A stretch of DNA of 64,000 nucleotides, taken from assembly GCA_023375785.1 (NCBI GenBank), contig SZWC01003906.1, positions 14,684-78,683 of the forward strand, read 5' to 3'. The translations under genes were made by a program, and so were the position numbers. This document shows positions 1-12,479 of the stretch, one piece after another. How positions within the stretch are numbered: position 1 is the stretch's first letter; each line of letters begins with the position of its first letter. A model generated the notes under the pieces. The model saw only the letters and a program-made list of their open reading frames with translations. It did not search any database and was not told the DNA's origin. The stretch is from Penium margaritaceum (lineage: Eukaryota > Streptophyta > Zygnematophyceae > Desmidiales > Peniaceae).

Positions 1-1060
1 GCAACCACTCGCAACCACTCGCAACCACTCGCAACCACTCGCAGCCACTCGCAACCATTCGCAACAAATCACAACCACTTGCAACCACTTGCAACTGCTC
101 GCAACCACTCGCAACCACTCGCAACCACTCGCAACCACTCGCAGTCACTGGCAGGCACTCGCAACCAATTGCAATCACTCATAATCACTCGCAACCACTC
201 AAAACCACTGGCAACCACTGGAAACCACTCGCAACCAATCGCAGTCACTCATAACCGCTTGCAACCACTCGCAACCACTCACAACCCCTTGCAACCACTC
301 GCAACCACTCGCAACCACTTGCAACCACTCGCAACCACTCGCAACCACTCGCAATAACTTGTAACCACTCGCAACCATTTACAACAACTTATAACCACTC
401 AAAACCACTCGCAACCACTCGCAAGCACTCGCAAGCACTCACAAGCACTCGTAAGCACTCTCAACCACTTGCAACCACTTGCAACCAATCTCAAACACTA
501 GCAACAACTCACAACCAATCGTAACCACTTGTACCCACTCGTAACCACTCGGAACCACTCAAAACCACTTGCAATGACTTGCAACCACTTGCACCCACTT
601 GCCACCTCTTACACCCTCTTGCAACCACTCGCAACCTCTCGTAACCACTTGTAACTACTAACAACAACTCACAACCACTCCCAACAGCTCACAACCACTC
701 ACAATCACTTGCAACCACTCGCAACCACTCGTACCCACTTGGAACCTCTCGCAACCACTCGCAGCCAGTTGCAACCACTCATAACCACTCGTAACCACTC
801 ACAGCCACTCGCAACCACTCGTAAGCACTTGCAACCACTCACAATTACTCACAACCACTCGCAACTACTCCCAGCCACTCCCAACCACTCCCAACAAGTC
901 GCAACCCCTTGCAACCCCTCACAACCACTCGCAACCACTCGCAACCACTCGCAACCACTCACAACCACTCACAACCACTCGCAACCATTCACAACCACTT
1001 GCAACCACTCGCAGCCACTTGCAACCACTTGCAACCATTCGCAACCACTCACAACCAGTC
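1..1060 (-). repeat. 10-bp satellite, inverted block
   Basis: Tandem decamers read gcaaccactc on the + strand, the reverse complement of the unit that fills the rest of the window. The first few units are almost pure; later ones carry substitutions, mainly gcaaccactt and acaaccactc, the two transition products of the CpG. Some frames are open but only encode the periodic NHSQPLATTR-type peptide, so I call no gene. The block enters from outside the window, so its full length is unknown. Confidence 0.96.
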
Positions 1061-1070
1061 GCAAGTGATT
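1051..1070. other. Satellite orientation switch (inversion junction)
   Basis: Decamers change from the ccactc form (last unit acaaccagtc, 1,051-1,060) to the agtggtt form (first unit gcaagtgatt, 1,061-1,070) with no intervening non-satellite sequence. The 10-bp spacing continues across the switch. The two arms are inverted relative to each other and could pair. I saw no second switch in the remaining 63 kb. Confidence 0.9.
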
Positions 1071-3020
1071 ACAAGTGGCTGCAAGTGATCATAAGTGGTT
1101 GTGAATGGTTGCGAGTGGTTGCAAGTGGTTACAAGTTCTTGCAAGTGGTTCCGAGTTGTTGTGAGTAGTTGTGAGTAGTTGCAAGTAATTGCGAGTGGTT
1201 GGGAGTGGTTTTGAGTGGTTGCGAGTGGTTGTGAGTGGTTGCAAGTGGTTCCTAATGGTTGCCAGTGGTTGCAAATGGTTGCGAGTGGTTACGAGTGGTT
1301 TTGAGTCATTACGAGTGGTTTTGAGTTGTTGCGAGTGGTTGTGAGTGGTTGCAAGTGGTTGCAATTGGTTATAAGTGGTTGCAAGTGGTTGCGAGTGGTT
1401 CCAAGTGGTTGTAAGAGGTTGCGAGTGGTTGCGAGTCATTGTGAGTGGCTGAGGGTGTTTCCAATTGGTTGCAATTGGTTATGAGGTATTGGGAGTGGTT
1501 GCTAGTGGTTCCGAAATGTTACAAGTGGTTGTAAGTGGTTGCGAGTTATTGCAAGTGCTTTCAAGTATTTTCAAATGCTTGCAATTGGTTGCAAGAAATT
1601 CTAGGTAGTTGCGAGTGGTGTATAGAGGTTTGTGAGTGGTTGCGAGTGGTTGCGAGTGGTTGCTAGTGGTTGCCAGTGGTTTTGAGTGGTTGCTAGTGGT
1701 TGCAACACACTGCCAGTTGTAGTAAGGGATTACGATTGGTTGGGAGTGGTTGCTAGTGGTTGCACATGATTGCAAGTTGTTGCGAGTGGTTGCGAGTGGT
1801 TACAAGTGGTTGCGGGTGGTTGCAAGTGGTTGGGAATGGTTGTAAGTGGTTGCAAGTGGTTCCGAGTAGTTTTGAGTGGTTGGAAGTGGTTTGGAATAGT
1901 TTTTTGTGGTTGCGAGTGGTTGGGAGTGGTTACGAGTGGTTGTGAGTGGTTGGAAGTTGTTGCGAGTGGTTGCAAGTGATTCCAAGTGGTTACGAGTGGT
2001 TGCAAGTGGTGTTGTGTGGTTGTGAGTGGTTGCGAGTGGTTGTGAGTGGTTGTGCGTTGTATCCTATGGTTGGGGGTGCTTGCAAGTAGTTGCAAATGGT
2101 TACAAGTGGTTGCAAGTGGCGGTGAGTGGTTACAAGCGGTTGCGAGTGGTTGCGAGTGCTTGTGAGTAGTTGCGAGTGGTTGCAATTGGTCGTGAGTGGT
2201 TGTGAGTGGTTGCATGTAATTGTGAGTGGTTGCAAGTGGTTGTGAGTGGTTGCAAGTGGTTGCAAGTGGCTACAAGTGGTTGCAAGTGGTTGCGAGTGGT
2301 TGCGAGTGGTTGCGAGTGGTTGTGACTGGTTGCAAGTGGTTGCAAGTGGTTCCAAGGGGTTGTCAGTGTTTGCAAGTGGTTGCAAGTGGTTGCAAGTGGT
2401 TGCAACTTGCTGCAAGAGGTTCCAAGTGGTTGTGCTTGGATGCGAGTGGTTTCAAGTAGTTGCGAGTGCTTGCAAATGGTTGCGAGTGGTTGCGAGGGGT
2501 TGTGAGTGGTTGCAAGTGGTTGCAAGTGGTTGCGAGTGGTTGTAAGTGGTTGCGAGTGGTTGCGAGTGGTTGCAAGTGGTTGCGAGTGGTTGCGAGTGGT
2601 TGCGAGTGGTTGCAAGTGGTTGCAAGTGGTTTCAAGTGGTTGCCAATGGCTGCCAGTGGTTGCGAGTAATTGCGAATGGTTCCGAGTTGTTGTGAGGAGT
2701 TACAAGTGTTTTGGATTGGTCATTAGTAGTTGCAACTGGTTGCGAGTGGTTGCGAGTGGTTGCAAGTGGTTGTGACTGGTTATGACTGGTTGTGAGTGGT
2801 TGCGAGTGCTTGCAAGTGGTTGTAACTGGTTATGAGTGGTTGTGAGTGTTGCGAGTGATTGCGAGTAGTTGCAAGTGGTTCTAAGTGGTTGCCATTGGTT
2901 GCGAGTTGTTGCGAGTGTTGCAAGTGGTTGCAAGTTGTTGCGAGTGATTGTGAGTGGTTGCGAGTGGTTGCGAGTGGTTGAAAGTGTTTTCAAGTGGTTG
3001 CAGGTTGTTATGAATGGTTA

Positions 3021-3291
3021 CGAGTGGTCAAAAGCAGTTGCGAGTGGTTGAGGGTGGTTTCGAGTGGTTGCAAGTGGTTGCGACTGGTTGCCAGTGGTTG
3101 CGAGTGGGTACGAGTTGTTGGATGTTGTTGTGACTGGTTGCGAGTGGTTGCCAGTGGTTACGAGTGGTCAAAAGCAGTTGCGAGTGGTTGAGGGTGGTTT
3201 CGAGTGGTTGCAAGTGGTTGCGACTGGTTGCCAGTGGTTGCGAGTGGGTACGAGTTGTTGGATGTTGTTGTGACTGGTTGCGAGTGGTTGC
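3021..3291 (+). repeat. 140-bp local doublet in satellite
   Basis: A 14-decamer block marked by cgagtggtca, aaagcagttg and gatgttgttg occurs at 3,021 and again at 3,161, essentially unchanged until about 3,291. Confidence 0.9.
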
Positions 3292-4390
3292 GAGTGGTTG
3301 CCTGTGGTTACGAGTATTTGCAAGTTGTTACAAGTGGTAACAAATGGTTGCGTATGGTTGCAAGTGGTTGCAAGTACTTGGGAGTGGGTTTGAGTGGTTG
3401 CAAGTGGTCGCAAGTGGTTGCGAGTGGTTGCAAGTGGCTGCGAGTGGTTGTGAGTGATTTTGAGTAATTGCGAGTGGTTGCGAGTTGTTGCAATTGGTTG
3501 TGAGTGGTTGCAAGTGGTTACAAGTGGATGCAAGTTGTTGAGAGTGGTTGCAAGTGGTTGTGAGTGAGTGTGAGTGGTTGCAAGTGGTTGCAAGTGCTTG
3601 TTAGTGGTTCTTAGTAGTTTTGAATTGTTGCAAGTGGTTGCGAGTGGTTGCAAGTGGTTGCAAGTGGTTGCGAGTGGTTGCAAGTGCTTGTAAGTTGTTG
3701 TAAGTGGCTGCCAGTGGTTGCGAGTGGTTGCGAGTAATTGGGAGTGGTCCTGAGTCGTTGCGAGTAGTTCCAAGTGTTTGCGAGTGGTTATAAGTGGTTG
3801 CGTGTGGTTGCGAGTGGTTGCAAGGGGTTGTGAGCTGTTGTGAGTGGTTGTGAGTGATTGGGAGTGCTTGCAAGTGGTTGTGACTGGTTATGAGTGGTTG
3901 CGAGTGTTGCGAGTGATTGCGAGCAGTTGCAAGTGGTTCTAAGTGGCTCTACTTGGTTGCGACTTCCTGTGAGTGGTTGCAAGTGGTTGCAAGTGGTTGC
4001 GAGTGATTGTGAGTGGTTGCAAGTGGTTGCGAGCGGTTGCAAGTGGTTGCGAGTGGTTTCAGGTGGGTACGAATGGTTACGAATGGTTGCAAGTGGTTGC
4101 GAGTGGTCGCGGGTGGTCTCCAGTGATTGCAAGTGGGTCAGACTGGTTGTTAGTGGTTGCGAGTGGCTACGAGTGCTTGCAAGTGGTTGTGAGTGGTTGC
4201 AAATGTTTGCAAATGCTTGCAACTGGTTGCAAATGGTTGCGAGTGGTTGGGAGTGGTTGGAAATGGTTGCAAGTGGTTTGTGAATGATTGCAAGTGGTTC
4301 CGTGTGGTTGCGTGTGGTTGCGAGTGGTTGCGAGTGGATGCGAGTTGTTGCGAGTGGTTGCGAGTGGGTGCGAGTGGTCTTGAGTGGTTG

Positions 4391-4615
4391 CAAGTGGTCA
4401 CGACGGGTTGCCAGTGGCTGCAAGTGGTTACAAGTGGTTGCAAGTGGTTGCAAGTGGTTACAAGTGGTTACAAGTGGTTGCACGTGGTTGTGAGTGGTTG
4501 CAAGTGGTCACGACGGGTTGCCAGTGGCTGCAAGTGGTTACAAGTGGTTGCAAGTGGTTGCAAGTGGTTACAAGTGGTTACAAGTGGTTGCACGTGGTTG
4601 TGAGTGGTTGCAAGT
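4391..4615 (+). repeat. 110-bp local doublet in satellite
   Basis: An 11-decamer block marked by cacgacgggttgcc and gcacgtggtt starts at 4,391 and repeats from 4,501. Confidence 0.9.
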
Positions 4616-5770
4616 TGCTCCAAATGGTCCCAAGTGTTTCCGAGTGGTTTCAAGTAATTGCAGGTTGTTGCAAGTGTTTGCGAGTGGTTGCGAGTATTTC
4701 CGAGTGGTTGCGACTGGTTGCGAGTAATTGTGAGTGGTTTCAAGTGGTTACGAATGGTTGCGATGGGTTTCGTGTGGTTGGGAGTGGTTGTGAGTGGTTA
4801 CGAGTGGTTGTGAGTGGCATCCTATGGTTGGGGCTGGTTGTGAGTGGTTGCGAGTGGTCACAAGTGATTTTGAGTGGTTGTGAGTGGTTTTGAGTTGTTG
4901 CAAGTGGTTGCGAGTGGTTAAGAGTGGTTGCAATTGGTTGCGAGTTGTCGCGAGTGGTTGCGAGAGGTTTTGAGTGCTTACAAGTAGTTACAAGTGGTTG
5001 CAAGTGGTTTCGAGTGGCTGTGAGTGGCTGCAAGTGCTCTGAGTGGTTACAAGTGATTGCGACTGCTTGTGAGTTGTTGCAAGTGGCTGCGAGTGGTTGC
5101 AAGTGGTTGCGATTACTTGCAAGTGGTTGCGAGTTGTTGTGAGTGCTTGCAAGTGGTTGCGAATGGTTGCGAGTGGTTGTGAGCAATACAAGTGCTTGTG
5201 GGTGGTTACGAGTGGTTGCAAGTGGGTGCGAGTGGTTGCGAGTGATAGTGAGTGGTTGCACGTGGTATCCAGTGGTTGCGAGTGGTTGCCAGTAACTACA
5301 AGTGGTTCAGAGTCGTTGCAAATTGTTGCAAGTGGCCGTGAGTGGTAACAAGTGGTTGCGAATGTTTATGAGTGGTTGCGTGTGGTTGTGAGTGGTTGCG
5401 AGTGGTTGCGAGTGGCTTGTGAGTGGTTGCGAGTGGTTGCGAGTTGTTCCGTGTGGTTGGGAGTGGTTGCAAGTTTTAGCAAGTGGTTGCATCTGGTTGC
5501 GAGTAGTTGCGAGTGGTTTCCAATGGTTGCGATTGGTTGTGAATGGATGCGAATGGTTGCAATGGCTGCGAGTGGCTGTGAGTGGTTGCAAGTTGTTGCG
5601 AGAGGCTGCGAGTGGTTGTGAGTGGTAAACATTTATTGCGAGTGGTTGCGAGTGGCTGCAAGTGGTTGCAAGTTGTTGCGGGTGGTTGCAAGTGGTTATG
5701 AGTGGTCGTGAGTGGTTGTGAGTGGCTACCAGTGGTTGCAAGTGGTTGTGAGTTGTTGCGAGTGGTTGCG

Positions 5771-6000
5771 AGTGGTTGTGATTGGTTGCAAGCGGTTGCA
5801 AGTGGTTGCAAGTGGCTGTGAGTGGTTTTGACTGGTTGCCACTGGTTGTGAGTGGTTAAGAGTGGTTGTGAGTACTTGCGAGTGGTTGTGATTGGTTGCA
5901 AGCGGTTGCAAGTGGTTGCAAGTGGCTGTGAGTGGTTTTGACTGGTTGCCACTGGTTGTGAGTGGTTAAGAGTGGTTGTGAGTACTTGCGAGTGGTTGTG
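5771..6000 (+). repeat. 110-bp local doublet in satellite
   Basis: An 11-decamer block marked by agcggttgca, ttttgactgg and gagtacttgc starts at 5,771 and repeats from 5,881. Confidence 0.88.
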
Positions 6001-6042
6001 AGAGGTTGCAAGTGGTTGCGAGTGGTTGCAAGTGGTTGTGAA

Positions 6043-6296
6043 TGGTTGTGAGTGGTCGCAAGTGGTTACGAGTGGTTGCAATTGGTTGCATGTGGCTGCC
6101 TGTGGTTGCAAGTGGCTGCGAACAGTTGCGATTTGTTGCGAGTGGTTCTGAGTGGTTTGAAGTGGTTGTGAGTGGTCGCAAGTGGTTACGAGTGGTTGCA
6201 ATTGGTTGCATGTGGCTGCCTGTGGTTGCAAGTGGCTGCGAACAGTTGCGATTTGTTGCGAGTGGTTCTGAGTGGTTTGAAGTGGTTGTGAGTGGT
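6043..6296 (+). repeat. 120-bp local doublet in satellite
   Basis: A 12-decamer block marked by gcatgtggctgcctgtgg and gcgaacagttgcgattt repeats at an offset of 120 bp (agtggtcgca at 6,051 and 6,171). Confidence 0.9.
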
Positions 6297-6948
6297 TGCA
6301 AATGGTTGGGAGTGGCTGTGAGTGGTTGCTAGTAGTTATGAGTGGTCGTGAGTGGTTGCGAGCGGTTGCGAGTGGTTGTGAGGGGTTGGGACTGCTTGCA
6401 AGTGGTTCTGAGTGCTTGCTAGTGGTTGCGAGTGGTTGCAAGTGGTTACGAGTGGTTGGCAGTAGTTGCGAGTGGTTTCTAATGGTTCAGAGTGGCTGCG
6501 AGTGGTTGCGAGTGGTTGCGAGTGGTTGCAAGTGGTTGCGAGTGGTCATGAGTGCTTGCGAGTGATTGCGTGTGGCTGTAAGCCGTTGCAAGTGGTTGCA
6601 ACAGGCTATGAGTGGTTGTGAGTAGATGCGAGTGGTTGCGAGTGGTTATGAGTGGTTGCAAGTGGTTGCGAATGGTTACGAGTACTTGCAGGTGGTTACG
6701 AGTACTTGCAAGTGGTTGAGACCGGTTTCGAGTGGTTGCCAGTGGTGGTGAGTGGTTGTGAGTGGTTACGAGTGGTTGCAAGAGGTTGTGAGTAGTTTCG
6801 ATTGGTTACCAATGGTTGCGAGTGGTTGTGAGTGGGTGGGAGTGGCTGCAAGAAATTGCAAATGGTTGCGAGTGGTTGCGAGTTGTTGCGAGAGGCTGCG
6901 AGTGGTTACGAGTGGTTGGGATTGGTTACGAGTGGTTGCGATTGGCTG

Positions 6949-7171
6949 CGAGTGGTTGCAAGAGGTTGCGAGTGGTTGTGAGTGATTGCGAGTGGTCGGG
7001 AGTGGTTGCAAGTGGCTGTGAGTGGTTGCAAGTGGTTGTGAGTGGTTGCAAGTTGTTGCGAGTGGTTGCAAGAGGTTGCGAGTGGTTGTGAGTGATTGCG
7101 AGTGGTCGGGAGTGGTTGCAAGTGGCTGTGAGTGGTTGCAAGTGGTTGTGAGTGGTTGCAAGTTGTTGCGA
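6949..7171 (+). repeat. 110-bp local doublet in satellite
   Basis: A block marked by agaggttgcg and gagtggtcgggagtgg repeats with an offset of 110 bp (6,961 and 7,071). Confidence 0.88.
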
Positions 7172-7172
7172 T

Positions 7173-7422
7173 TGGTTGCGAGTTGTTGCAAGTGATTGCA
7201 AGTGGTTGTGAGTCGTTGCGAGTGGTTTCGACTGGTTGCCAGTGGTTACGAGTGGTTAAGAGTGGTTGTGAGTGGTTGCAAGTGGTTGCGAGTGGTTGCG
7301 AGTTGTTGCAAGTGATTGCAAGTGGTTGTGAGTCGTTGCGAGTGGTTTCGACTGGTTGCCAGTGGTTACGAGTGGTTAAGAGTGGTTGTGAGTGGTTGCA
7401 AGTGGTTGCGAGTGGTTGCGAG
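7173..7422 (+). repeat. 120-bp local doublet in satellite
   Basis: A block marked by gagtcgttgcgagtggtttc and ggttaagagtgg repeats with an offset of 120 bp (7,173 and 7,293). It follows directly on the preceding 110-bp doublet. Confidence 0.88.
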
Positions 7423-7628
7423 AGGTTTGGACTTACTACGAGTGGTTGCAATTGGTTGCGATTAGTTTCGATCAGTTTCGAGTGGTTGCAAGTGGATGCA
7501 AATGGTTACAAATCTTTGCCCGCAGTTTTGTGTGGTAGTAAGTTGTTGCAATTGGTTGCAAATGCTTGCGAGTGGTTGGGCATGGCTGCCAGCGGTTTGG
7601 AGTGGTCGTGAGTGGTTGCAAATCGTTG

Positions 7629-7858
7629 TGAGTGGTTGTAAGCGGTTGTGATTAGATAGAAGTGGTTACGAGTGGTTGCGAGTGCTTGTGAGCGGTTCCA
7701 AATGGTTGCAAGTGGTTGTGAGTGGTTGCAAGTGGTTGTGAGTGGTTGTAAGCGGTTGTGATTAGATAGAAGTGGTTACGAGTGGTTGCGAGTGCTTGTG
7801 AGCGGTTCCAAATGGTTGCAAGTGGTTGTGAGTGGTTGCAAGTGGTTGTGAGTGGTTA
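7629..7858 (+). repeat. 110-bp local doublet in satellite
   Basis: A block marked by the rare string gattagatagaagtgg repeats with an offset of 110 bp (7,631 and 7,741). Confidence 0.9.
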
Positions 7859-8478
7859 GGAGTGGTTGCAAGTGGCTACAAGTGGTTGCGAGTGGTTGCG
7901 AGTGCTTGGACGTTGTTGCGAATCATTGCGAGTGGTTGCGAGTGGTTGCCAGTGGTTGCAAGTGGTTGCAAGTGATTGTGAGTGGTTGTAAGTAGTTGTG
8001 AGTGGTTGCACGTTGTTGCAAGTGGCTGTAAGAGGTTCTGAGTTGTTGTGAGTGAATGCAAGTGCTTGCGAGTGCTTGAAAATGGTTGCGAGTGGTTGCG
8101 AGTAGTTGCAAGTGGTTGCAAGTTCTTGCAAGTGGTTGTGAGGGGCTTTCGAGTGGTTGAGAGTGGTTGCGAGTGTTTGCAAGTGGTTGCAAGTGGTTGC
8201 GAGTGGTTGTGATTAATTGCGAGTAGTTTCAAGTCGTTGCGAGTAGTTGGAAGTGATTGCAAGTGGTTATAAGTGGTTGTGAGTGGTTGCAAGTGGTTGC
8301 AAGTGGTTTCAAGTGGTTGTGAGTGGTTGTGAGTGGTTATGAGTGGTTGCAAGTGGTTGTCAGTGGTTGCGAGTGTTGCGAGTCATTGCGAGTAGTTGCA
8401 AGTGGTTCTAAGTGGTTGCAATACATTGCTAGTTTTTGCGAGTGGTTGCAAGTGGTTGCAAGTTGTTGCGAGTGATTG

Positions 8479-8788
8479 CGAGTGGTTGCAAGTGGTTGCG
8501 AGCGGTTGCAAGTGGTTGCAATTGGCTGCAGGTGGTTACAAATAGTTGTAAGTGCTTGCATGTGGTTGCGAGTGGTTGCGGGTGGTTTCCAGTGATTTCA
8601 AGTGGTTGGGACTGGTTGCCAGTGGTTGCGAGTGGTTGCAAGTGGTTGCGAGCGGTTGCAAGTGGTTGCAATTGGCTGCAGGTGGTTACAAATAGTTGTA
8701 AGTGCTTGCATGTGGTTGCGAGTGGTTGCGGGTGGTTTCCAGTGATTTCAAGTGGTTGGGACTGGTTGCCAGTGGTTGCGAGTGGTTA
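8479..8788 (+). repeat. 150-bp local doublet in satellite
   Basis: A block marked by ttggctgcaggtgg, acaaatagttg and gtttccagtgatttc repeats with an offset of 150 bp (8,481 and 8,631). Confidence 0.9.
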
Positions 8789-10080
8789 CGAGTGGTTGCA
8801 AGTGGTTGTCGGTAGTTGCGAGTGGTTGCGAGTGGTATCCTGTGGTTGCAAGTATTTGCAAGTTGTTACAAGTGATTGCAAATAGTTGCGTATGGTTGCA
8901 AGTGGTTGCAAGTACTTACGAGCGGTTTTGAGTGGGTGCAAGTTGTTGTGAGTGGTTGTGAGTGGTTGCGAGCGGTTGCGAGTGGTTGTGAGTGGTTTTG
9001 AGTAATTGCGAGTGGTTGTGATTCGTTGCGAGTGGTTGTGAGTGGTTGCAAGTGGTTGCAAGTGGTCGCAGGTGGTTGAGAGTGGTTGCAAGTGGTTGTG
9101 AGTGAATGTGAGTGGTTGTTAATGGTTGCGAGTGCTCATAAGTGGTAGTCAGTGGTTGTTTGTGGTTGCAAGTCGTTGTGAGTGATTGCGAGTGGTTGCG
9201 AGTGGTTGCTAATGATTGCAATTGGTTTCGAGTTGTTAAGAGTGGTTGCAAGTGGTTGCAAATAGTTACAAGTGGTTGCAAGTGGTTGGGAGTGGTTACG
9301 AGTACTTGCAAGTGTTAAAAAATATTTGCAATTGGTTACCAGTTGTTGCGAGTAGTTGCGAGTGGTTGCAAATGGTTGTAAGCAGTTTGCGATTGATTGC
9401 AAGTGCTTGCGAGTGGTTGCAAGTAGTTGCGAGTGGCTGCGAGCGGTCGTGAGTGGTTGGGAGTGGGTGCCAGTTGTTTTGAGTGGTTGCAAGTGGTTGC
9501 GACAGGTTGCTAGTGGCTGCGAGTGGTTACAAGTGGTTGCAAGTTGTTGCGAGTAGTTGCACGTGGTTGTGAGTGGTTGCAAGTCGTTCCGAGTGGTTGC
9601 AAGAGGTTGCAAGTGGTTGCAAGTGCTTGGGAGTGATTGCAAGTGGTTTCAAGTGGTTCCGAGTAGTTTCATGTAATTGCAAGTGGTTGCGAGTGGTTGC
9701 GAGTACTTGGGAGTTGTTGCGAGTGGTTCCGAGTGGTTGTGACTGGTTGCGAGTGGTTGGGAGTGGTTGGAAGTGGTTACAAATCAGTGGGAGTGGTTTT
9801 GTGTGGTTGAGAGTGCTTTCCAGTGGTTGCGAGTGGTTGTGAGTGGTATCCTATGGTTTGGGGTGCTTGTGAGTGGTTGCGAGTAGTCACTAGTAGTTCC
9901 GAGAGGTTGCGAGTGGTTTTGAGTTGTTGCAAGTGGTTGCGATTGGTGACGAGTGTCTGCGAGTGGTTGCGTGTTGTTGCGAATGGTTGCGAGTGGTTGT
10001 GACTGTCTACAAGTGGTTACAAGAGGTTGCAAGTGGTCGCGAGTGGTTGCGAGTGGTTGCAAGTGGCTGTGAGTGGTTGC

Positions 10081-10265
10081 AAGTGGTTGCGAGTAGTTGC
10101 AAGCGGCTGCGAGTGGTTGCAAGTGGTTGCAATTACTTGCAAGTGGTTGTGAGTGGTTGCGAGTTATTGCGAGTGGTTGCAAGTGGTTGCGAGTAGTTGC
10201 AAGCGGCTGCGAGTGGTTGCAAGTGGTTGCAATTACTTGCAAGTGGTTGTGAGTGGTTGCGAGTT
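10081..10265 (+). repeat. 100-bp local doublet in satellite
   Basis: A block marked by aagcggctgc and aattacttgc repeats with an offset of 100 bp (10,081 and 10,181). Confidence 0.88.
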
Positions 10266-10981
10266 GTTGCGAGTGGTTGCAAGTGGTTGCGAGTGATTGT
10301 GAGTAGTTGTGAGAGATTGCGAGTGGTTGCGGGTGGTTGCAAGTGGTTGCGAGTGCTTGGCAGTGGTTGCAAGTAGTTGCAAGTGGTTGCAAGTGGTTGC
10401 GAGTGATTGTGAGTGATTACGAGTCACTACAGTTTGTTGGGAGTCGTTGTGAGTGGTTAGAAGTGGTTGCGAGATGTTGCATGTGGTTGCGAGTGGTTGT
10501 GAGTGGTTGCGTGTGTTTGTGAGTGGTTGCCAGTGGTTGCGAGTGGTTTTGACTGGTTCCAAGTAGTTGGGATTGGTTGCTTGTTATAGCCAGTGGTTAC
10601 GACTGGTTGCGAGTAGTTGCAAGAGGTTTTCAATGGTTGCGACTGGTTGTGATTTAAAGCGAGTTGTTGCAAGTGGCTGCAAGTGGCTGTGAATGCTTGC
10701 GAGTTGTTGCGAGAGGCTCCAAGTGGTTGTGAGTAGCTGCAATTGGTTGCGAGTGGTTGCGAATGGCTGCGAGTGGTTGCAAGATGCTGCGTGTGGTTGC
10801 GAGAAGTTGTGAGTAGTTGGGAGTAGGTAAGAGTGAATGCAACTGGTTGCGAGTGGTTGTGAGTAGTTGCAAGTGGTTGTGAGTGGTTGCGAGTTGTTGC
10901 GAGTGGTTGTGAGTGGTTGCAAGTGGTTGTGAGTGGTTGTGAGTGGTTCCGAGTTGTTGCGAGTGGTTACGAGTTGTTGCA

Positions 10982-12468
10982 AGAGGTTGCGAGTGGTTTC
11001 AAGTATTTACTAGTGGTTGCGAGTGGTTCAGAGTGGTTGCGAGTAGTCGCTAGTAGTTCCGAGTGGTTGCGAGTGGCTGCGAGTGGTTACAAGTGGTTGC
11101 GAGTAGTTACGAGTCGTTGCGAGTGGTTACGAGTGGTTGCGAATGGCTGCGAGTGGTTGCGAGAGGTTGCGAGTGGTTTCAAGTATTTACTAGTGGTTGC
11201 GAGTGGTTCAGAGTGGTTGCGAGTAGTCGCTAGTAGTTCCGAGTGGTTGCGAGTGGCTGCGAGTGGTTACAAGTGGTTGCGAGTAGTTACGAGTCGTTGC
11301 GAGTGGTTACGAGTGGTTGCGAATGGCTGCGAGTGGTTGCGAGAGGTTGCGAGTGGTTTCAAGTATTTACTAGTGGTTGCGAGTGGTTCAGAGTGGTTGC
11401 GAGTAGTCGCTAGTAGTTCCGAGTGGTTGCGAGTGGCTGCGAGTGGTTACAAGTGGTTGCGAGTAGTTACGAGTCGTTGCGAGTGGTTACGAGTGGTTGC
11501 GAATGGCTGCGAGTGGTTGCGAGAGGTTGCGAGTGGTTTCAAGTATTTACTAGTGGTTGCGAGTGGTTCAGAGTGGTTGCGAGTAGTCGCTAGTAGTTCC
11601 GAGTGGTTGCGAGTGGCTGCGAGTGGTTACAAGTGGTTGCGAGTAGTTACGAGTCGTTGCGAGTGGTTACGAGTGGTTGCGAATGGCTGCGAGTGGTTGC
11701 GAGAGGTTGCGAGTGGTTTCAAGTATTTACTAGTGGTTGCGAGTGGTTCAGAGTGGTTGCGAGTAGTCGCTAGTAGTTCCGAGTGGTTGCGAGTGGCTGC
11801 GAGTGGTTACAAGTGGTTGCGAGTAGTTACGAGTCGTTGCGAGTGGTTACGAGTGGTTGCGAATGGCTGCGAGTGGTTGCGAGAGGTTGCGAGTGGTTTC
11901 AAGTATTTACTAGTGGTTGCGAGTGGTTCAGAGTGGTTGCGAGTAGTCGCTAGTAGTTCCGAGTGGTTGCGAGTGGCTGCGAGTGGTTACAAGTGGTTGC
12001 GAGTAGTTACGAGTCGTTGCGAGTGGTTACGAGTGGTTGCGAATGGCTGCGAGTGGTTGCGAGAGGTTGCGAGTGGTTTCAAGTATTTACTAGTGGTTGC
12101 GAGTGGTTCAGAGTGGTTGCGAGTAGTCGCTAGTAGTTCCGAGTGGTTGCGAGTGGCTGCGAGTGGTTACAAGTGGTTGCGAGTAGTTACGAGTCGTTGC
12201 GAGTGGTTACGAGTGGTTGCGAATGGCTGCGAGTGGTTGCGAGAGGTTGCGAGTGGTTTCAAGTATTTACTAGTGGTTGCGAGTGGTTCAGAGTGGTTGC
12301 GAGTAGTCGCTAGTAGTTCCGAGTGGTTGCGAGTGGCTGCGAGTGGTTACAAGTGGTTGCGAGTAGTTACGAGTCGTTGCGAGTGGTTACGAGTGGTTGC
12401 GAATGGCTGCGAGTGGTTGCGAGAGGTTGCGAGTGGTTTCAAGTATTTACTAGTGGTTGCGAGTGGTT
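10982..12468 (+). repeat. 180-bp higher-order array, 8.3 copies
   Basis: Eighteen decamers form a 180-bp unit that repeats head to tail from 10,982, with copy starts at 11,161, 11,341, 11,521, 11,701, 11,881, 12,061 and 12,241, and a partial copy from 12,421 to 12,468. The copies look identical by eye. Marker decamers are aagtatttac, gagtagtcgc, tagtagttcc and gagtcgttgc. Because 180 is divisible by three, a single + frame stays open through the array as a 60-residue periodic peptide inside a 567-codon open frame (10,887-12,590). That frame follows from the repeat and is not called as a gene. Confidence 0.96.
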
Positions 12469-12479
12469 GCGAGTGGTTG

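Noticed and set aside
1-1060. CRISPR array
   Set aside because: Units are 10 bp, contiguous and without unique spacers, and the setting is eukaryotic.
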